A stretch of 64,000 bases of DNA. It comes from Bacteroidetes bacterium UBA6183. GTDB taxonomy: Bacteria > Bacteroidota > Bacteroidia > UKL13-3. How positions within the stretch are numbered: position 1 is the first letter of the stretch; each line of letters begins with the position of its first letter. Below, one piece after another: positions 18,973 to 28,026 of this stretch. The stretch spans positions 18,199-82,198 of the forward strand of contig DITN01000063.1 in NCBI GenBank assembly GCA_002422865.1, given 5' to 3'. The notes beneath the pieces are model-generated. The model saw only the letters and a program-made list of their open reading frames with translations, was not told the origin of the DNA and searched no databases. The translations under genes were made by a program, and so were the position numbers.

Positions 18973-20658
18973 ATGGCAAACAGACGAGAATTACGTGCAG
19001 CAACTGGTAACACATTAAGCTGCAAAGGCTGGGTACAAGAGGCAGCCTTGCGCATGTTACACAATAATTTAGATCCTGAGGTGGCTGAAAGGCCTGAGGA
19101 TTTGGTGGTGTATGGCGGTATTGGTAAAGCAGCCCGCAACTGGGAAAGTTTTGATTTAATTGTAAAGGCTTTACAAGACTTAGAGGAAGACGAAACATTA
19201 TTGGTGCAAAGTGGCAAACCGGTAGGTATTTTACCTACACACAAAGATGCTCCGCGTGTAATTATATCGAACAGTATGTTGGTGCCTAAGTGGGCCAACT
19301 GGGAAACTTTCCACGAGTTGGATAAAAAAGGTTTGATGATGTACGGCCAAATGACAGCGGGTAGCTGGATTTATATTGGCTCGCAAGGTATTGTGCAAGG
19401 AACTTACGAAACGTTTGCCGAAGCTGCTCGTCAGCATTTTGGTGGTACGCTTAAAGGTACTTTATCTGTTACTGCCGGTTTAGGTGGTATGGGTGGCGCA
19501 CAACCTTTGGCGGTTACCATGTGTGATGGTGTTTGCCTTGCTGCCGAAATGGTAGAATGGCGCATTAAAAAACGTATTGAAACGCGTTACTTAGATGTAA
19601 TGAGTCGTGATATTGACCAAGCGATTGAGATGGCTTTAAAAGCGAAAGCAGAAGGCAGACGTTTATCGATTGGTGTATTATGTAATGTGATTGATTTATT
19701 GGAGCGTTTAATTGAGCGTAACATTACGCCTGATTTGTTAACGGATCAAACATCGGCACACGACCCATTAAATGGTTATTACCCTGAAGGTATAGCTGAA
19801 GAGGTAGCGGATAGAATGCGTAGAACAGAGCCGGCTAAGTATGTAGAAAAATCGTTGGATACCATGGCGCACCATGTGAAGTTGATGATTGAATTACAAA
19901 AGCGTGGTGCTATTACGTTTGATTACGGTAACAACTTACGCGGACAAGCAAAAGACCAACGCCATGTAGAAAATGCATTTGCGTTTCCGGGTTTTGTGCC
20001 TGCGTATATTCGTCCGTTGTTTTGCGAAGGTAAAGGTCCTTTCCGTTGGGTAGCTTTAAGTGGCGACCCGAATGATATTTATGTAACCGACCAAGTGATG
20101 AAGGAATTGTTTCCTGAAAACACTTCGTTACACCGTTGGTTAGATATGGCCCGTGAGCGTATTGCTTTCCAAGGTTTACCTGCACGTATTTGTTGGATAG
20201 GCCAAGGTGATAGAGAAAAAGCGGCTTTGGCATTTAACGAATTGGTGCGAACAGGTAAAGTAAAAGGCCCTATTGTAATTGGTCGCGACCATTTAGATAC
20301 AGGATCGGTTGCTAGTCCTAATCGCGAAACAGAAGCCATGAAAGATGGTAGTGATGCAGTTGCTGATTGGCCTATATTAAATTCATTGATTAATACTGCG
20401 GGTGGCGCAAGTTGGGTATCAATACACCACGGTGGTGGAGTAGGTATGGGTTACAGCATACATGCAGGTATGGTAATAGTTGCTGATGGTACAGAAGATG
20501 CGGCACGCAGGTTAAAACGTGTGTTGCACAACGACCCAGCCATGGGTGTGATTAGACATGCTGATGCAGGTTACGATATTGCCATTGATACGGCACGTAA
20601 ACACAGATTAGATATTAAGGAGCGTTTGAAGGATAAACCTGAAAAACCGGCATTTTAA
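18973..20658 (+). CDS. hutU: Urocanate hydratase (urocanase)
   Basis: The enzyme converts urocanate to 4-imidazolone-5-propionate, the second step of histidine degradation, using tightly bound NAD+. I start at the ATG at 18973 ([15 protein letters not shown]); an in-frame upstream start adds 23 residues with no family likeness. The resulting 561 residues fit the family length. Diagnostic motifs are [23 protein letters not shown] near the N-terminus, the glycine-rich NAD-binding stretch [16 protein letters not shown] near 167-182, and the urocanase signature [12 protein letters not shown] near 399-410 with its conserved cysteine. No hutH, hutI or hutG gene lies nearby, so the pathway must be scattered. 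A bidirectional terminator follows. Confidence 0.96.
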   Translation: MANRRELRAATGNTLSCKGWVQEAALRMLHNNLDPEVAERPEDLVVYGGIGKAARNWESFDLIVKALQDLEEDETLLVQSGKPVGILPTHKDAPRVIISNSMLVPKWANWETFHELDKKGLMMYGQMTAGSWIYIGSQGIVQGTYETFAEAARQHFGGTLKGTLSVTAGLGGMGGAQPLAVTMCDGVCLAAEMVEWRIKKRIETRYLDVMSRDIDQAIEMALKAKAEGRRLSIGVLCNVIDLLERLIERNITPDLLTDQTSAHDPLNGYYPEGIAEEVADRMRRTEPAKYVEKSLDTMAHHVKLMIELQKRGAITFDYGNNLRGQAKDQRHVENAFAFPGFVPAYIRPLFCEGKGPFRWVALSGDPNDIYVTDQVMKELFPENTSLHRWLDMARERIAFQGLPARICWIGQGDREKAALAFNELVRTGKVKGPIVIGRDHLDTGSVASPNRETEAMKDGSDAVADWPILNSLINTAGGASWVSIHHGGGVGMGYSIHAGMVIVADGTEDAARRLKRVLHNDPAMGVIRHADAGYDIAIDTARKHRLDIKERLKDKPEKPAF

Positions 20659-20704
20659 TACCCTGTCAGCGGTTATAAACCCTGACAGTGGTTGAATAAA
20701 AACT

Positions 20705-20737
20705 AAAAATCCCGTTCTTAACTGAACGGGATTTTTT
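20705..20737. terminator. Bidirectional intrinsic terminator
   Basis: AAAAATCCCGTTC and GAACGGGATTTTTT flank a 6-nt loop, with an A tract on one side and a T tract on the other. It serves both the urocanase gene and the convergent serine hydrolase gene. Confidence 0.92.
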
Positions 20738-20751
20738 ATTACTGACATACT

Positions 20752-22125
20752 TTAATGTTGCACCACAATACGTTGTTGGTACTGTTTGTTTTCTTTGCGG
20801 TTATTGGCTAATAAAACATATAATCCATTAGGTAAGTTCGATACATCCAATTGGTTTTGGTTGCTAACGGCTAAAACTATTTTGCCTGAAATGTCCATCA
20901 ATTGCACCTCGGTAATTTCAATTATTTCATCCAAATTAATTACATCGTTTGCAGGGTTAGGATATACATTTATTTTTGATGGTAATGTATTTTCTGTTAG
21001 TCCTGTTGCCAAGTAACTGATGGTTACTTTGTGCAATGCGTTAATTACAGTAGCAACTAGGCCATTGTTGTTTAAACTATCTTGGTTGGTTAATGCAGAG
21101 ATAGCAACACCCGATGTGGTATCAAACAAATTTTCGTTGATGTAACCAAAAAATGTTCCTCCATGCGTGTATAAGGTTCGGCCGTTTAATAACCTGCTGT
21201 ACCTAAAAATACCTAACCCATAACCATGTTTTCCGCCAATAGATACGGTGTTGGTCATTTCTTTCCACGATTGTTCAGAGAACAATTGTTTGGTACATAG
21301 TTTATGCCAAAACCACACATTGTCCTCGGCTGTTGTTATCAAAGAACCGGCTGTGGTGGCTAATGAAAATAGTGAGTTTAAATAAGGCGATTGGGTCATG
21401 TCCTCCAACTCTTCTCCGTTTAATACCACGCTCCAAGGTCGGGCAACAGGTAAGCTTCCGCTCTCGCCATAGTTAAATGTATTGTTCAGTTGGTGAGGTG
21501 CAAAAATCCACTCGCTCATGGCTGTCCATGCCGATTTTTGTAGCACCTCTTCAATAATAATTCCGGCAATAATATAATTGGTGTTGGAGTAATCCCAGGC
21601 GCCACCGGGTGCTGCATTAGGCTGTTTAGCAATACGCAATATTTCTTGTTTGGTCCATAGTTTTCCGGGTTTACTCAGTAGGCTATCGTTAATCGCCTCC
21701 GACTGCATATAGTCGTGCAAACCACTGGTGTGGTTTAAACATTGTCTAATGGTAATTCGTCCGCTGATATTTGGGTAGCCTTGAATCCATTTTCCAATGG
21801 TATCATCTAAACTAATCAAACCTTTTTCTTGCATAATAAGTAAGAGCGCAGCAATATGTGTTTTGGTGTTACTGCCCATACCCAATAACATGTTGGTGGT
21901 TATGGGGGTGTTTTGATGCGAATAACCATTTGCTCCTTTCCATACTCCTACACCCGGAATTAATACCGCTGCCGATGTGCCTTTAATTTTGTATTTGTTG
22001 CACACGCTATCTAAGGTGTTTTGTAAACGTGCACTAAGTGCCGGGCTAATTTGTGCATATATTTTGTTTTGTATGCCTAAAAGCATTAAACAAGCAAGCA
22101 AAAATGTGGTACAAGTTTTTTTCAT
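20752..22125 (-). CDS. T9SS-secreted serine hydrolase, class C beta-lactamase family
   Basis: The 457-residue protein has a signal peptide (1-24, ending IYAQ), a beta-lactamase/DD-peptidase-like domain (about 30-370) and a T9SS type A sorting domain (about 384-457, starting INVYPNPAND). The catalytic motifs of class C-like serine hydrolases are present: SxxK as S85-NT-K88, YxN as Y178-S-N180, and HGG at 320-322 in place of KTG. The family includes D-aminopeptidases, esterases and DD-carboxypeptidases rather than true resistance enzymes, so the substrate is open. The sorting domain implies export across the outer membrane and surface attachment or release. It is divergent from the LytS-type kinase gene, and the intervening region holds putative LytTR sites. 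Confidence 0.9.
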   Translation of the reverse strand: MKKTCTTFLLACLMLLGIQNKIYAQISPALSARLQNTLDSVCNKYKIKGTSAAVLIPGVGVWKGANGYSHQNTPITTNMLLGMGSNTKTHIAALLLIMQEKGLISLDDTIGKWIQGYPNISGRITIRQCLNHTSGLHDYMQSEAINDSLLSKPGKLWTKQEILRIAKQPNAAPGGAWDYSNTNYIIAGIIIEEVLQKSAWTAMSEWIFAPHQLNNTFNYGESGSLPVARPWSVVLNGEELEDMTQSPYLNSLFSLATTAGSLITTAEDNVWFWHKLCTKQLFSEQSWKEMTNTVSIGGKHGYGLGIFRYSRLLNGRTLYTHGGTFFGYINENLFDTTSGVAISALTNQDSLNNNGLVATVINALHKVTISYLATGLTENTLPSKINVYPNPANDVINLDEIIEITEVQLMDISGKIVLAVSNQNQLDVSNLPNGLYVLLANNRKENKQYQQRIVVQH

Positions 22126-22223
22126 AATTGTAGTGATTAGGGTTTCAAAACAAATACAGTTAAAGGAGTTATTTTTTTAAACTCGACCAACAAGTTTTAA
22201 AATTAGACGTAAGTATTATGGCT

Positions 22224-22255
22224 TATTTCGTCTAAAAATAATCGTATTTCGTCTA
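22224..22255 (+). promoter_or_regulatory. Putative LytTR operator: two direct repeats, 21-bp period
   Basis: TATTTCGTCTA occurs at 22224-22234 and again, identically, at 22245-22255, a start-to-start distance of 21 bp. A partial inverted copy (TTAGACG) lies at 22203-22209. LytTR-domain regulators typically bind paired direct repeats two helical turns apart. The site sits between the divergent serine hydrolase gene and the LytS/LytTR operon. The assignment is inferred from geometry. Confidence 0.5.
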
Positions 22256-22297
22256 CAATAGATGCGCATACAAAAAAATTTTGTGCTTTTTTGTTAC

Positions 22298-23398
22298 ATG
22301 AATACGATTGGGTTAACCAAATTTCAAAACATACTAAATGCATTAAGTTCAAGGGTTACACTTAATATCTATTTCTGGGTATTGATGCTACTAATTAAAA
22401 TGCCTGATGCGGATGATCAAACAGCTTATCCAAAGATGTTTTATTACGGCATGATGGTATTTTACCTCAGTTTTTTTGCGGTGTTGGCTTATGTAAACAA
22501 CTTGGTTTTAATGCCTAAGTTTTTCTTTAAAGGCAAACGTTTGTTGTATGTATTGTTGGCTATTGTTATGGTGTTTGTGGTATCGTATGCGTACACTTTT
22601 TTTATGAAGTACATGTCTGAAGTATTTCCCAGTTTTGATACCATGCAAACCAGTATTGTAATGTCGCCCGTAAGCAATGATATGTCGTTTAACGGAGTGA
22701 TCAATGATATTGATACCTATTTTAATTTAATGATTATATGGGTGTTGGTGTTTTCGTTGTTGGGTTATTATCACCATAATTCGGCTAAGGTTAAGACCAT
22801 GCAGCAATTAATCAGTAGCCATCAAGAAGCAGAACTTAACTTTTTAAAAAATCAGCTTAACCCACATTTTTTGTTTAACACATTAAATAATTTATATGCA
22901 CTTACTTTAAAAAAATCAGATGAAGCTCCGGAGGCCATATTAAAACTATCATCAGTGTTACGTTATGTGTTGTATGAGGCCGACACTAAATTGGTTTCGT
23001 TTGATCAAGAAAAAGAAATTATTCAAGCGTATATTGATATTGAAATGTTACGGATTCAAGATTCTCCTAAAATACAATTTTCTATTACATCCGATGGTTC
23101 CTACAACGTGCCACCTTTAATTTGGTTACCTATTTTAGAGAATGTATTTAAGCACACGCGTGTAGTACGTGATATGGAAATTAATTTCCAACTCAGTATA
23201 CAAAACAATAAACTCAGAATGTTTGCCAAAAATAATTTTGCTCACGCAAGTAAAATCGCCAACAATGAAAAGGGTGGGATAGGGTTAGATAATTTAAAGA
23301 AACGATTGGCATTATTGTATCCAAATCAATTTCATATCAACCAATTGGTAGAAGATAATTACTTTAGCATAGAAGTTACCATTGATAAACTGAGTTAA
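22298..23398 (+). CDS. LytS-type sensor histidine kinase
   Basis: The membrane kinase has 366 residues from the ATG at 22298. An in-frame ATG at 22262 would add 12 residues, but it lies 7 nt after the putative operator and leaves no room for a promoter and leader. Four hydrophobic segments in the first half (about 25-40, 55-75, 85-110, 150-170) are followed by a coiled stretch and the His_kinase domain with QLNPHFLFNTLNNLY, the phosphoacceptor His in NPHFLFN, then the ATPase motifs PPLIWLPILENVFKH and GGIGLDNLKKRL. It has no extracytoplasmic sensor domain. Five bases separate it from the LytTR regulator gene, its evident partner. Confidence 0.88.
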   Translation: MNTIGLTKFQNILNALSSRVTLNIYFWVLMLLIKMPDADDQTAYPKMFYYGMMVFYLSFFAVLAYVNNLVLMPKFFFKGKRLLYVLLAIVMVFVVSYAYTFFMKYMSEVFPSFDTMQTSIVMSPVSNDMSFNGVINDIDTYFNLMIIWVLVFSLLGYYHHNSAKVKTMQQLISSHQEAELNFLKNQLNPHFLFNTLNNLYALTLKKSDEAPEAILKLSSVLRYVLYEADTKLVSFDQEKEIIQAYIDIEMLRIQDSPKIQFSITSDGSYNVPPLIWLPILENVFKHTRVVRDMEINFQLSIQNNKLRMFAKNNFAHASKIANNEKGGIGLDNLKKRLALLYPNQFHINQLVEDNYFSIEVTIDKLS

Positions 23399-23403
23399 AC
23401 CAC

Positions 23404-24108
23404 ATGCTTAAGGTAGTAATAATTGATGATGAACCATTGGCTGTTGAGGTGTTGCAAAACCATTTGCAAAAAATACCCGATGTGCATGTGGTAGGTGCTT
23501 GTAAAAATGCCATAGAAGCATTTGCTTTTGTTACTAAAAACGAGGTTGACCTCATGCTGTTGGACATTAACATGCCCGAAATTACAGGCATTGAATTTTT
23601 AAGTTCTTTAAAGGAACCTCCAATGGTAATATTTACAACGGCATATTCGGAGTATGCATTTAAAAGTTACGAATTGGATGCGGTTGATTATTTACTAAAA
23701 CCTATTTCGTTTGAACGATTGAACAAAGCCATTACCAAAGCGTTAAGCAACAAACAACTTAAAACCCAACAGGCTAGTGAAACAACCAATACGTTATTGT
23801 TTGTGCGCTCGGAAGGCAAATGGATTAAGATTGATGTAAATGGAATTTGGTTTGTGGAGGGTTTAAAAGATTATGTGCGTGTATGGACCGATGAAGGAAG
23901 AATTACCGTGCACAGTACCATGAAAAATTTCGAGGAACAGTTACAACCTTATAAACATTTTGTAAGGGCTCATAAGTCTTATATTGTAAATATTAAACTC
24001 ATCAGCGAAACAGATGGTAATACCATTCGTATTCATGATGAAACCATTTCGGTTGGTGGTACTTACAAAGAAGAATTAATTCGTGTTATTAACACGTATC
24101 GGTTATAG
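23404..24108 (+). CDS. LytTR-family response regulator
   Basis: The 234-residue protein has a receiver domain (1-120) with D8/D9, phosphoacceptor D54 (MLLDINMPEITG), T79 and K99-P100, followed by a LytTR DNA-binding domain (about 131-231, with VRSEGKWIKIDVNGIWFVEGLKDYV and FVRAHKSYIVNI). It is the partner of the LytS-type kinase encoded immediately upstream. It probably binds the 21-bp-spaced direct repeats upstream of the operon, which would mean autoregulation and possible control of the divergent serine hydrolase gene; this is inferred. It ends 9 bp from the convergent PLP-enzyme gene with no terminator between. Confidence 0.92.
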   Translation: MLKVVIIDDEPLAVEVLQNHLQKIPDVHVVGACKNAIEAFAFVTKNEVDLMLLDINMPEITGIEFLSSLKEPPMVIFTTAYSEYAFKSYELDAVDYLLKPISFERLNKAITKALSNKQLKTQQASETTNTLLFVRSEGKWIKIDVNGIWFVEGLKDYVRVWTDEGRITVHSTMKNFEEQLQPYKHFVRAHKSYIVNIKLISETDGNTIRIHDETISVGGTYKEELIRVINTYRL

Positions 24109-24117
24109 TGGGTTTAA

Positions 24118-24981
24118 TTAAACCACACTCATCATGCCTAACAAACCACCGGTATGTATGGTTAAAATTTTACTGTTGGCAGGGTAATATTTTTGTGCAA
24201 TAAGTTTGCTTACCGCCAACATCATTTTTCCGGTATAAACTTGGTCTAATAAAATGCCGGTGTGTTGTGCAAAATGTGTAATAAAATCAAGTAACTCAGT
24301 ATTTGTTTTGGCATAACCACCACAACTAAAATTATGGTGTACTTTAATATCAAATCCGGCTAATGTTGCAATTTCTTGGTCCATTGCTTCAGCACCTTTT
24401 AATACACAAATACCTTCTGCAGTTATGTTTTTATGTTGCGCTCCTTGTGCTAATCCTGCCAATGTGGTTCCTGTTCCAACAGCACAAACGGTATGTGTAA
24501 ATCCATCGGCATCATTTAAAATGTGGGTACATCCTTTGGCTGCCAATTCACCCTTACCACCCTCATCAATAAAATAGGTGTGTGGGTGTTGTTGTGCAAA
24601 TTGGTGATACAACTCAGATTTATTTTTGTAGGCCTCTCGCGATACAAAAATTAATTGCATACCATATAACTTGCATAGGTTTAACATGTGGTTGTTCACT
24701 TCTTCGCCACGAACAAAAGCAGTGGTTTTAAATTGATACATTGCACCTGCACAAGCCAATGCCACTAAATGATTGCTGTATGCACCACCAAAACTTACCA
24801 AATGTGTGCAGCCTTTTTGTTGTGCATCACCCAACACATAAAACAACTTGCGCCATTTATTACCCGATACAAACGGATGCAACATGTCGTCACGTTTCAT
24901 ATAAACACTTACACCATTCGCATTAAACTCGGGTAGGTTAATATGTTGTATAGGTGGGTTAAATGGAAGTTCCATTATCAT
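24118..24981 (-). CDS. PLP-dependent D-cysteine desulfhydrase / ACC deaminase family enzyme
   Basis: The 287-residue fold-type II PLP enzyme has its Schiff-base lysine at K42 in SGNKWRKL, substrate-loop motif FGGAYSNHLVALA (about 74-86) and phosphate-binding loop VGTGTTLAG (about 167-175). This is the pattern of the 1-aminocyclopropane-1-carboxylate deaminase/D-cysteine desulfhydrase family. Most bacterial members act on D-cysteine (to pyruvate, sulfide and ammonia), so that is the likelier activity; the sequence alone does not exclude ACC deamination. The start codon overlaps the stop of the LysM glucosaminidase gene (ATGA), indicating translational coupling. An in-frame ATG two codons later is an alternative start. 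Confidence 0.85.
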   Translation of the reverse strand: MIMELPFNPPIQHINLPEFNANGVSVYMKRDDMLHPFVSGNKWRKLFYVLGDAQQKGCTHLVSFGGAYSNHLVALACAGAMYQFKTTAFVRGEEVNNHMLNLCKLYGMQLIFVSREAYKNKSELYHQFAQQHPHTYFIDEGGKGELAAKGCTHILNDADGFTHTVCAVGTGTTLAGLAQGAQHKNITAEGICVLKGAEAMDQEIATLAGFDIKVHHNFSCGGYAKTNTELLDFITHFAQHTGILLDQVYTGKMMLAVSKLIAQKYYPANSKILTIHTGGLLGMMSVV

Positions 24982-26585
24982 CGTATGCGTAGTTTTTGTC
25001 CTACAGAAATGCTATTGTCAAGCATGTTATTTAGCTTCCTAATGTCTTCAACCAACACATTGTATTTACGTGCAATGCTATATAAAGTCTCTTTCTCTAG
25101 TACTTCGTGGTATATAGGTTCAGTCGATTTTAAATCAGGTTCTTTAAGTTCTACTTTTTCTCCGTTTAAAGGAACAATTACCAACTCGTCACCTACACGT
25201 AATGTATCGTTAGTAAGTTCGTTTAACGCCCTTAACTCAATAACAGTTGTGTTGTATTTACGAGCAATGCTGTATAACGTTTCGCCTTGTTTTACCATGT
25301 GGTAACCCGGTACCACAGCTTCTTCATTTTCGTTAATGGCAGGTTGATTTGGGTTGATGATTAATCTTGCACCTTCAAAAATATCCTCTGTGTGCAGGTG
25401 GTTAATTTCCATGATACCTTCAACACGAACGTTATATTTTTTAGCAATGTTAAATAATGTTTCTCCTTTTTGAACGGTATGAAAAAAGGCCATATCGTTT
25501 TTATTATCGGTAATGTTAATGGCAAATTCATCCTCAGGTAATACAGGTTTGCTGGTAGAAACGTTTTTCTTAGGGTCATCATAAATTAAATTGTTGTATG
25601 TGCTATCAATATTAGCAATACTGCTTACCCTTAGTGTTGGTGTTTTATGGTTCAATCCGCGTAAAGCAAGTTGTTCGCCTACTTCAGGTTCCTGACCTTC
25701 CTTCATATTATTTCGTTTGTACAATTTGCTTAATTTAATTCCAAAACGTTGAGATATGATGCGCATGTTATCCCCGCGCGAAACGGTATAATGTTCAACA
25801 CTTCCTTTATAATTTTTCGGTTTAATATAAATAGTATCACCCGCTTTTATAAGGGCATCTTTAGATAAATCGTTGTACTTATAAATTTGCCATACACGCA
25901 TACCGTTTTCCAAAGCAATGCTTGCATAACTATCATTTGTTTTGGCCACCAATGCCGGAATACCGTTAATGATCAATTGGGTGTGTGCTGCGGCAAATAC
26001 GTTTTGGTCTTCTTTAATTTTTATGTTTTCTTTTTCGGTTGGTTTTACCAAATCAAAGCGGTGTAAGTTGTGGCGTTCTATTAAACTGATTAATAATTTT
26101 GGATAGTTTGGATTGGTAGCATAACCTGCTCGCTTTAGTCCTTCGGCCCAACCTTTGTAATCGGTTGGTTCCAAGTCGAACAAAAAGGCATAACGTTGGC
26201 CTTTCATTAAAAAATCAGAATGATCGCGGTAACTGTCTTCGGCAGTTGGGTATTTCCTGAAACACTCCTGTGCTTCGTCATCATCTTCTTTTATAGATTC
26301 TCCGGTCCAGTCTTTTTTACACTTAATGCCAAAGTGGTTATTGGCCACCAATGCCAAACGGCTGTTTCCGTTTCCACTTTCCAATAAACCTTGTGCAAGG
26401 GTAATACTAGCCGGAATACGGCTTCGGTGCATTTCCGCAATAGCAATGGCACTGTATTTATCCAGATATTGTTCAACAGTTAGTTTAAAAGGAAACTCTT
26501 TTGTAGGAACAGGTTGTGCCTGGGTATTTTTAAATCCTGCCAATGTCAGTAAAATCAATCCAATACAAATGATATAATGCCTCAT
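24978..26585 (-). CDS. Peptidoglycan glucosaminidase with LysM repeats
   Basis: The 535-residue protein has a signal peptide (1-23), a GH73-type glucosaminidase domain (about 36-185, with SITLAQGLLESGNGNSRLA containing the expected catalytic E69, then NNHFGIKC, YRDHSDFL and KRAGYATNPNYPKLL) and a C-terminal array of LysM peptidoglycan-binding domains. Four are clear (about 264-310, 365-410, 425-470, 490-535; signature GETLYSIARKYN) and a fifth, degenerate one sits near 205-255. It probably cleaves beta-1,4 bonds after N-acetylglucosamine during wall remodelling. It is coupled to the downstream PLP-enzyme gene by a 4-base overlap, with no obvious functional link. Confidence 0.92.
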   Translation of the reverse strand: MRHYIICIGLILLTLAGFKNTQAQPVPTKEFPFKLTVEQYLDKYSAIAIAEMHRSRIPASITLAQGLLESGNGNSRLALVANNHFGIKCKKDWTGESIKEDDDEAQECFRKYPTAEDSYRDHSDFLMKGQRYAFLFDLEPTDYKGWAEGLKRAGYATNPNYPKLLISLIERHNLHRFDLVKPTEKENIKIKEDQNVFAAAHTQLIINGIPALVAKTNDSYASIALENGMRVWQIYKYNDLSKDALIKAGDTIYIKPKNYKGSVEHYTVSRGDNMRIISQRFGIKLSKLYKRNNMKEGQEPEVGEQLALRGLNHKTPTLRVSSIANIDSTYNNLIYDDPKKNVSTSKPVLPEDEFAINITDNKNDMAFFHTVQKGETLFNIAKKYNVRVEGIMEINHLHTEDIFEGARLIINPNQPAINENEEAVVPGYHMVKQGETLYSIARKYNTTVIELRALNELTNDTLRVGDELVIVPLNGEKVELKEPDLKSTEPIYHEVLEKETLYSIARKYNVLVEDIRKLNNMLDNSISVGQKLRIR

Positions 26586-26705
26586 GCAACAAATTTAACC
26601 TTACCCATGCCGCAATGGTTATTTATGTTGGGTTGATTACCCACAGGTGTATGTTGTTTTGGGCAATAGGAAACATAATTTAAAAATTTAAGTTGTTAAA
26701 ATATT

Positions 26706-26746
26706 GGGGCTTTACAGACGTTTCGCTGCGCTACAGTCTGTAACGG
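26706..26746 (+). repeat. Copy of the GCGCTACAGTCTGTA hairpin repeat
   Basis: GGGGCTTTACAGACGTTTCG, then CTGCGCTACAGTCTGTA. ACAGAC and GTCTGT are inverted repeats around the TTCGCTGCGCTA core. About 40 bp match the reverse complement of 18857-18895. The whole gap 26586-26976 holds only this and the repeat that follows. Confidence 0.8.
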
Positions 26747-26774
26747 GTTAAAAATCCCGAACTTGCTTCTGTAC

Positions 26775-26955
26775 TTTTAGCTCGAGCAGGCTTTAAACTA
26801 ACAATTGGAAATCTCAGCCTCTTCGAGTGTCCCGATTTTTTATCGGGGCGTATCGAGAAGCGGAATGTTAAAGCTACTTTATTCTTCTTAACTCCTACTC
26901 TCGATACACGCACTATTCAAAACCCTCCCAAAGCGCACTCGAGCAGGCTATATTT
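26775..26955 (+). repeat. CTCGATACACG structured intergenic repeat, left copy
   Basis: This copy contains CTCGAGCAGGCTT, GCCTCTTCGAGTG, a hairpin CCCGAT/ATCGGG, CGTATCGAGAAG, then CTCTCGATACACG, CCCAAAGCGCACTCGAGCAGGCT. The same blocks recur in the same orientation at 39190-39566 and diverged at 17264-17426. CACTCGA-GAGGCT blocks pair with AGCCTCTTCGAGTG, and CTTCTCGATACG pairs with CGTATCGAGAAG, so a nested fold is possible. It has no coding potential. It lies between the glucosaminidase gene and the 3' end of the retron RT gene. Confidence 0.8.
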
Positions 26956-26976
26956 AAAAATTGAAATAATGCAACG

Positions 26977-28005
26977 CTAACTAGCATTCTTTCCAGCAAC
27001 ATCATCCAACAAAATCTTCTTCTCGGCTTTTTCAAAATTGCTTTTTAATTTCAAGTAAACTTCATCTGTTTTACCTCGCACTAAACCTACCCATGCAATT
27101 TTAGACCTTACACTGGATAACATGCCATGCACATCACTCAAATCTATTTCCTTGTTGGCTTTAGTACCCTTATGTTTCTTCACAGCATCTAATGGTGTAT
27201 TGTTTTGTAAGTTATGTATGGTAGCTCGTAAATTTCTAACATACAATCGGCTTACATTGGGTTTGTAGTTTACCTTTATACCCGTTACCCATTGTGCTGC
27301 ATACGTTTTTTGTAAACGTGTTTTTTGTGTGTTTACTTTAAATCCATTGTTAGCAAGTATTTCAACAATGCGTACTTTCATTTCATTCACTAAATTTACT
27401 TCGCCCGAAAATGTTAAATCATCCGCATAACGTGTGTAGTTAATAGCAACATCATCTCTTCCTTTTGTGCTGTTCATCTCATTTACCAAATCTATTAATG
27501 CTTTATCAACCCTGTAAAAAACAATGTTTGACAATAGGGGAGAGGTTGGTGCGCCTGTTGGAAGTTTTTTGTTGTGTGTACACAACAATGCAATGGCAGT
27601 TGACACTTCATCACTCACCATAAAAGGATATTGTTGCAAAGCTTGTTTAACCTGTTTGGTACTTATGCTGTCAAAAAAGTTTTTTATATCCATGTTTAAT
27701 ACGCATGGCTTATTTAAGTGTGGCTTTGCATTGGTTAATACACCGTATTTAGGTTCATTTTTAAATGCCTTTACAAAACCATGCACACAAGGTAATTTAT
27801 GTTGTGTATAAAAATGTTGCATGTATTTGGCCAACCTTCCTTGCAGTTCACGCAACAAACCTTGCGGTGCTTCTACAGCACGCGCACCACCACTTTTTTT
27901 AGGTATACTGTAACCTACATACTCAGGCATTGCCAACACTTGTTGAAACTCCTGTGCAGTTACTTGCAACATGCTGCAAAGTTGTGCTATTGTTTTTATG
28001 GCCAC
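26977..28005 (-). CDS. Retron-type reverse transcriptase
   Basis: The 342-residue RNA-directed DNA polymerase begins with GTG at 28005; no in-frame ATG lies between it and the upstream stop. RT motifs appear in order: KSGGARAVEAP, catalytic D106 in LNMDIKNFFDSI, PTGAPTSPLLSN (150-160), and the active site YADD at 193-196 (NYTRYADDLTFS). Two retron hallmarks are present: NAxxH as N92-AKP-H96 and VTG at 240-242 (WVTGIKVN). The SP of motif B rules against diversity-generating elements, which have SQ. The length is normal for a retron RT. An msr-msd-like RNA with flanking inverted repeats lies 21 nt upstream, as expected. The protein would use this RNA to make branched msDNA in a defence system. 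Confidence 0.92.
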   Translation of the reverse strand: MAIKTIAQLCSMLQVTAQEFQQVLAMPEYVGYSIPKKSGGARAVEAPQGLLRELQGRLAKYMQHFYTQHKLPCVHGFVKAFKNEPKYGVLTNAKPHLNKPCVLNMDIKNFFDSISTKQVKQALQQYPFMVSDEVSTAIALLCTHNKKLPTGAPTSPLLSNIVFYRVDKALIDLVNEMNSTKGRDDVAINYTRYADDLTFSGEVNLVNEMKVRIVEILANNGFKVNTQKTRLQKTYAAQWVTGIKVNYKPNVSRLYVRNLRATIHNLQNNTPLDAVKKHKGTKANKEIDLSDVHGMLSSVRSKIAWVGLVRGKTDEVYLKLKSNFEKAEKKILLDDVAGKNAS

Positions 28006-28026
28006 TATTTTTTTACTAAAAAACGG

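Noticed and set aside
18973..20658. Histidine-utilisation operon
   Set aside because: Only urocanase is present; no hutH, hutI or hutG gene lies on either side.
26977..28005. Diversity-generating retroelement RT
   Set aside because: Motif B reads PTGAPTSP, not the GxxxSQ of these elements, and no template/variable repeat pair is seen near it; NAxxH and VTG motifs fit a retron.
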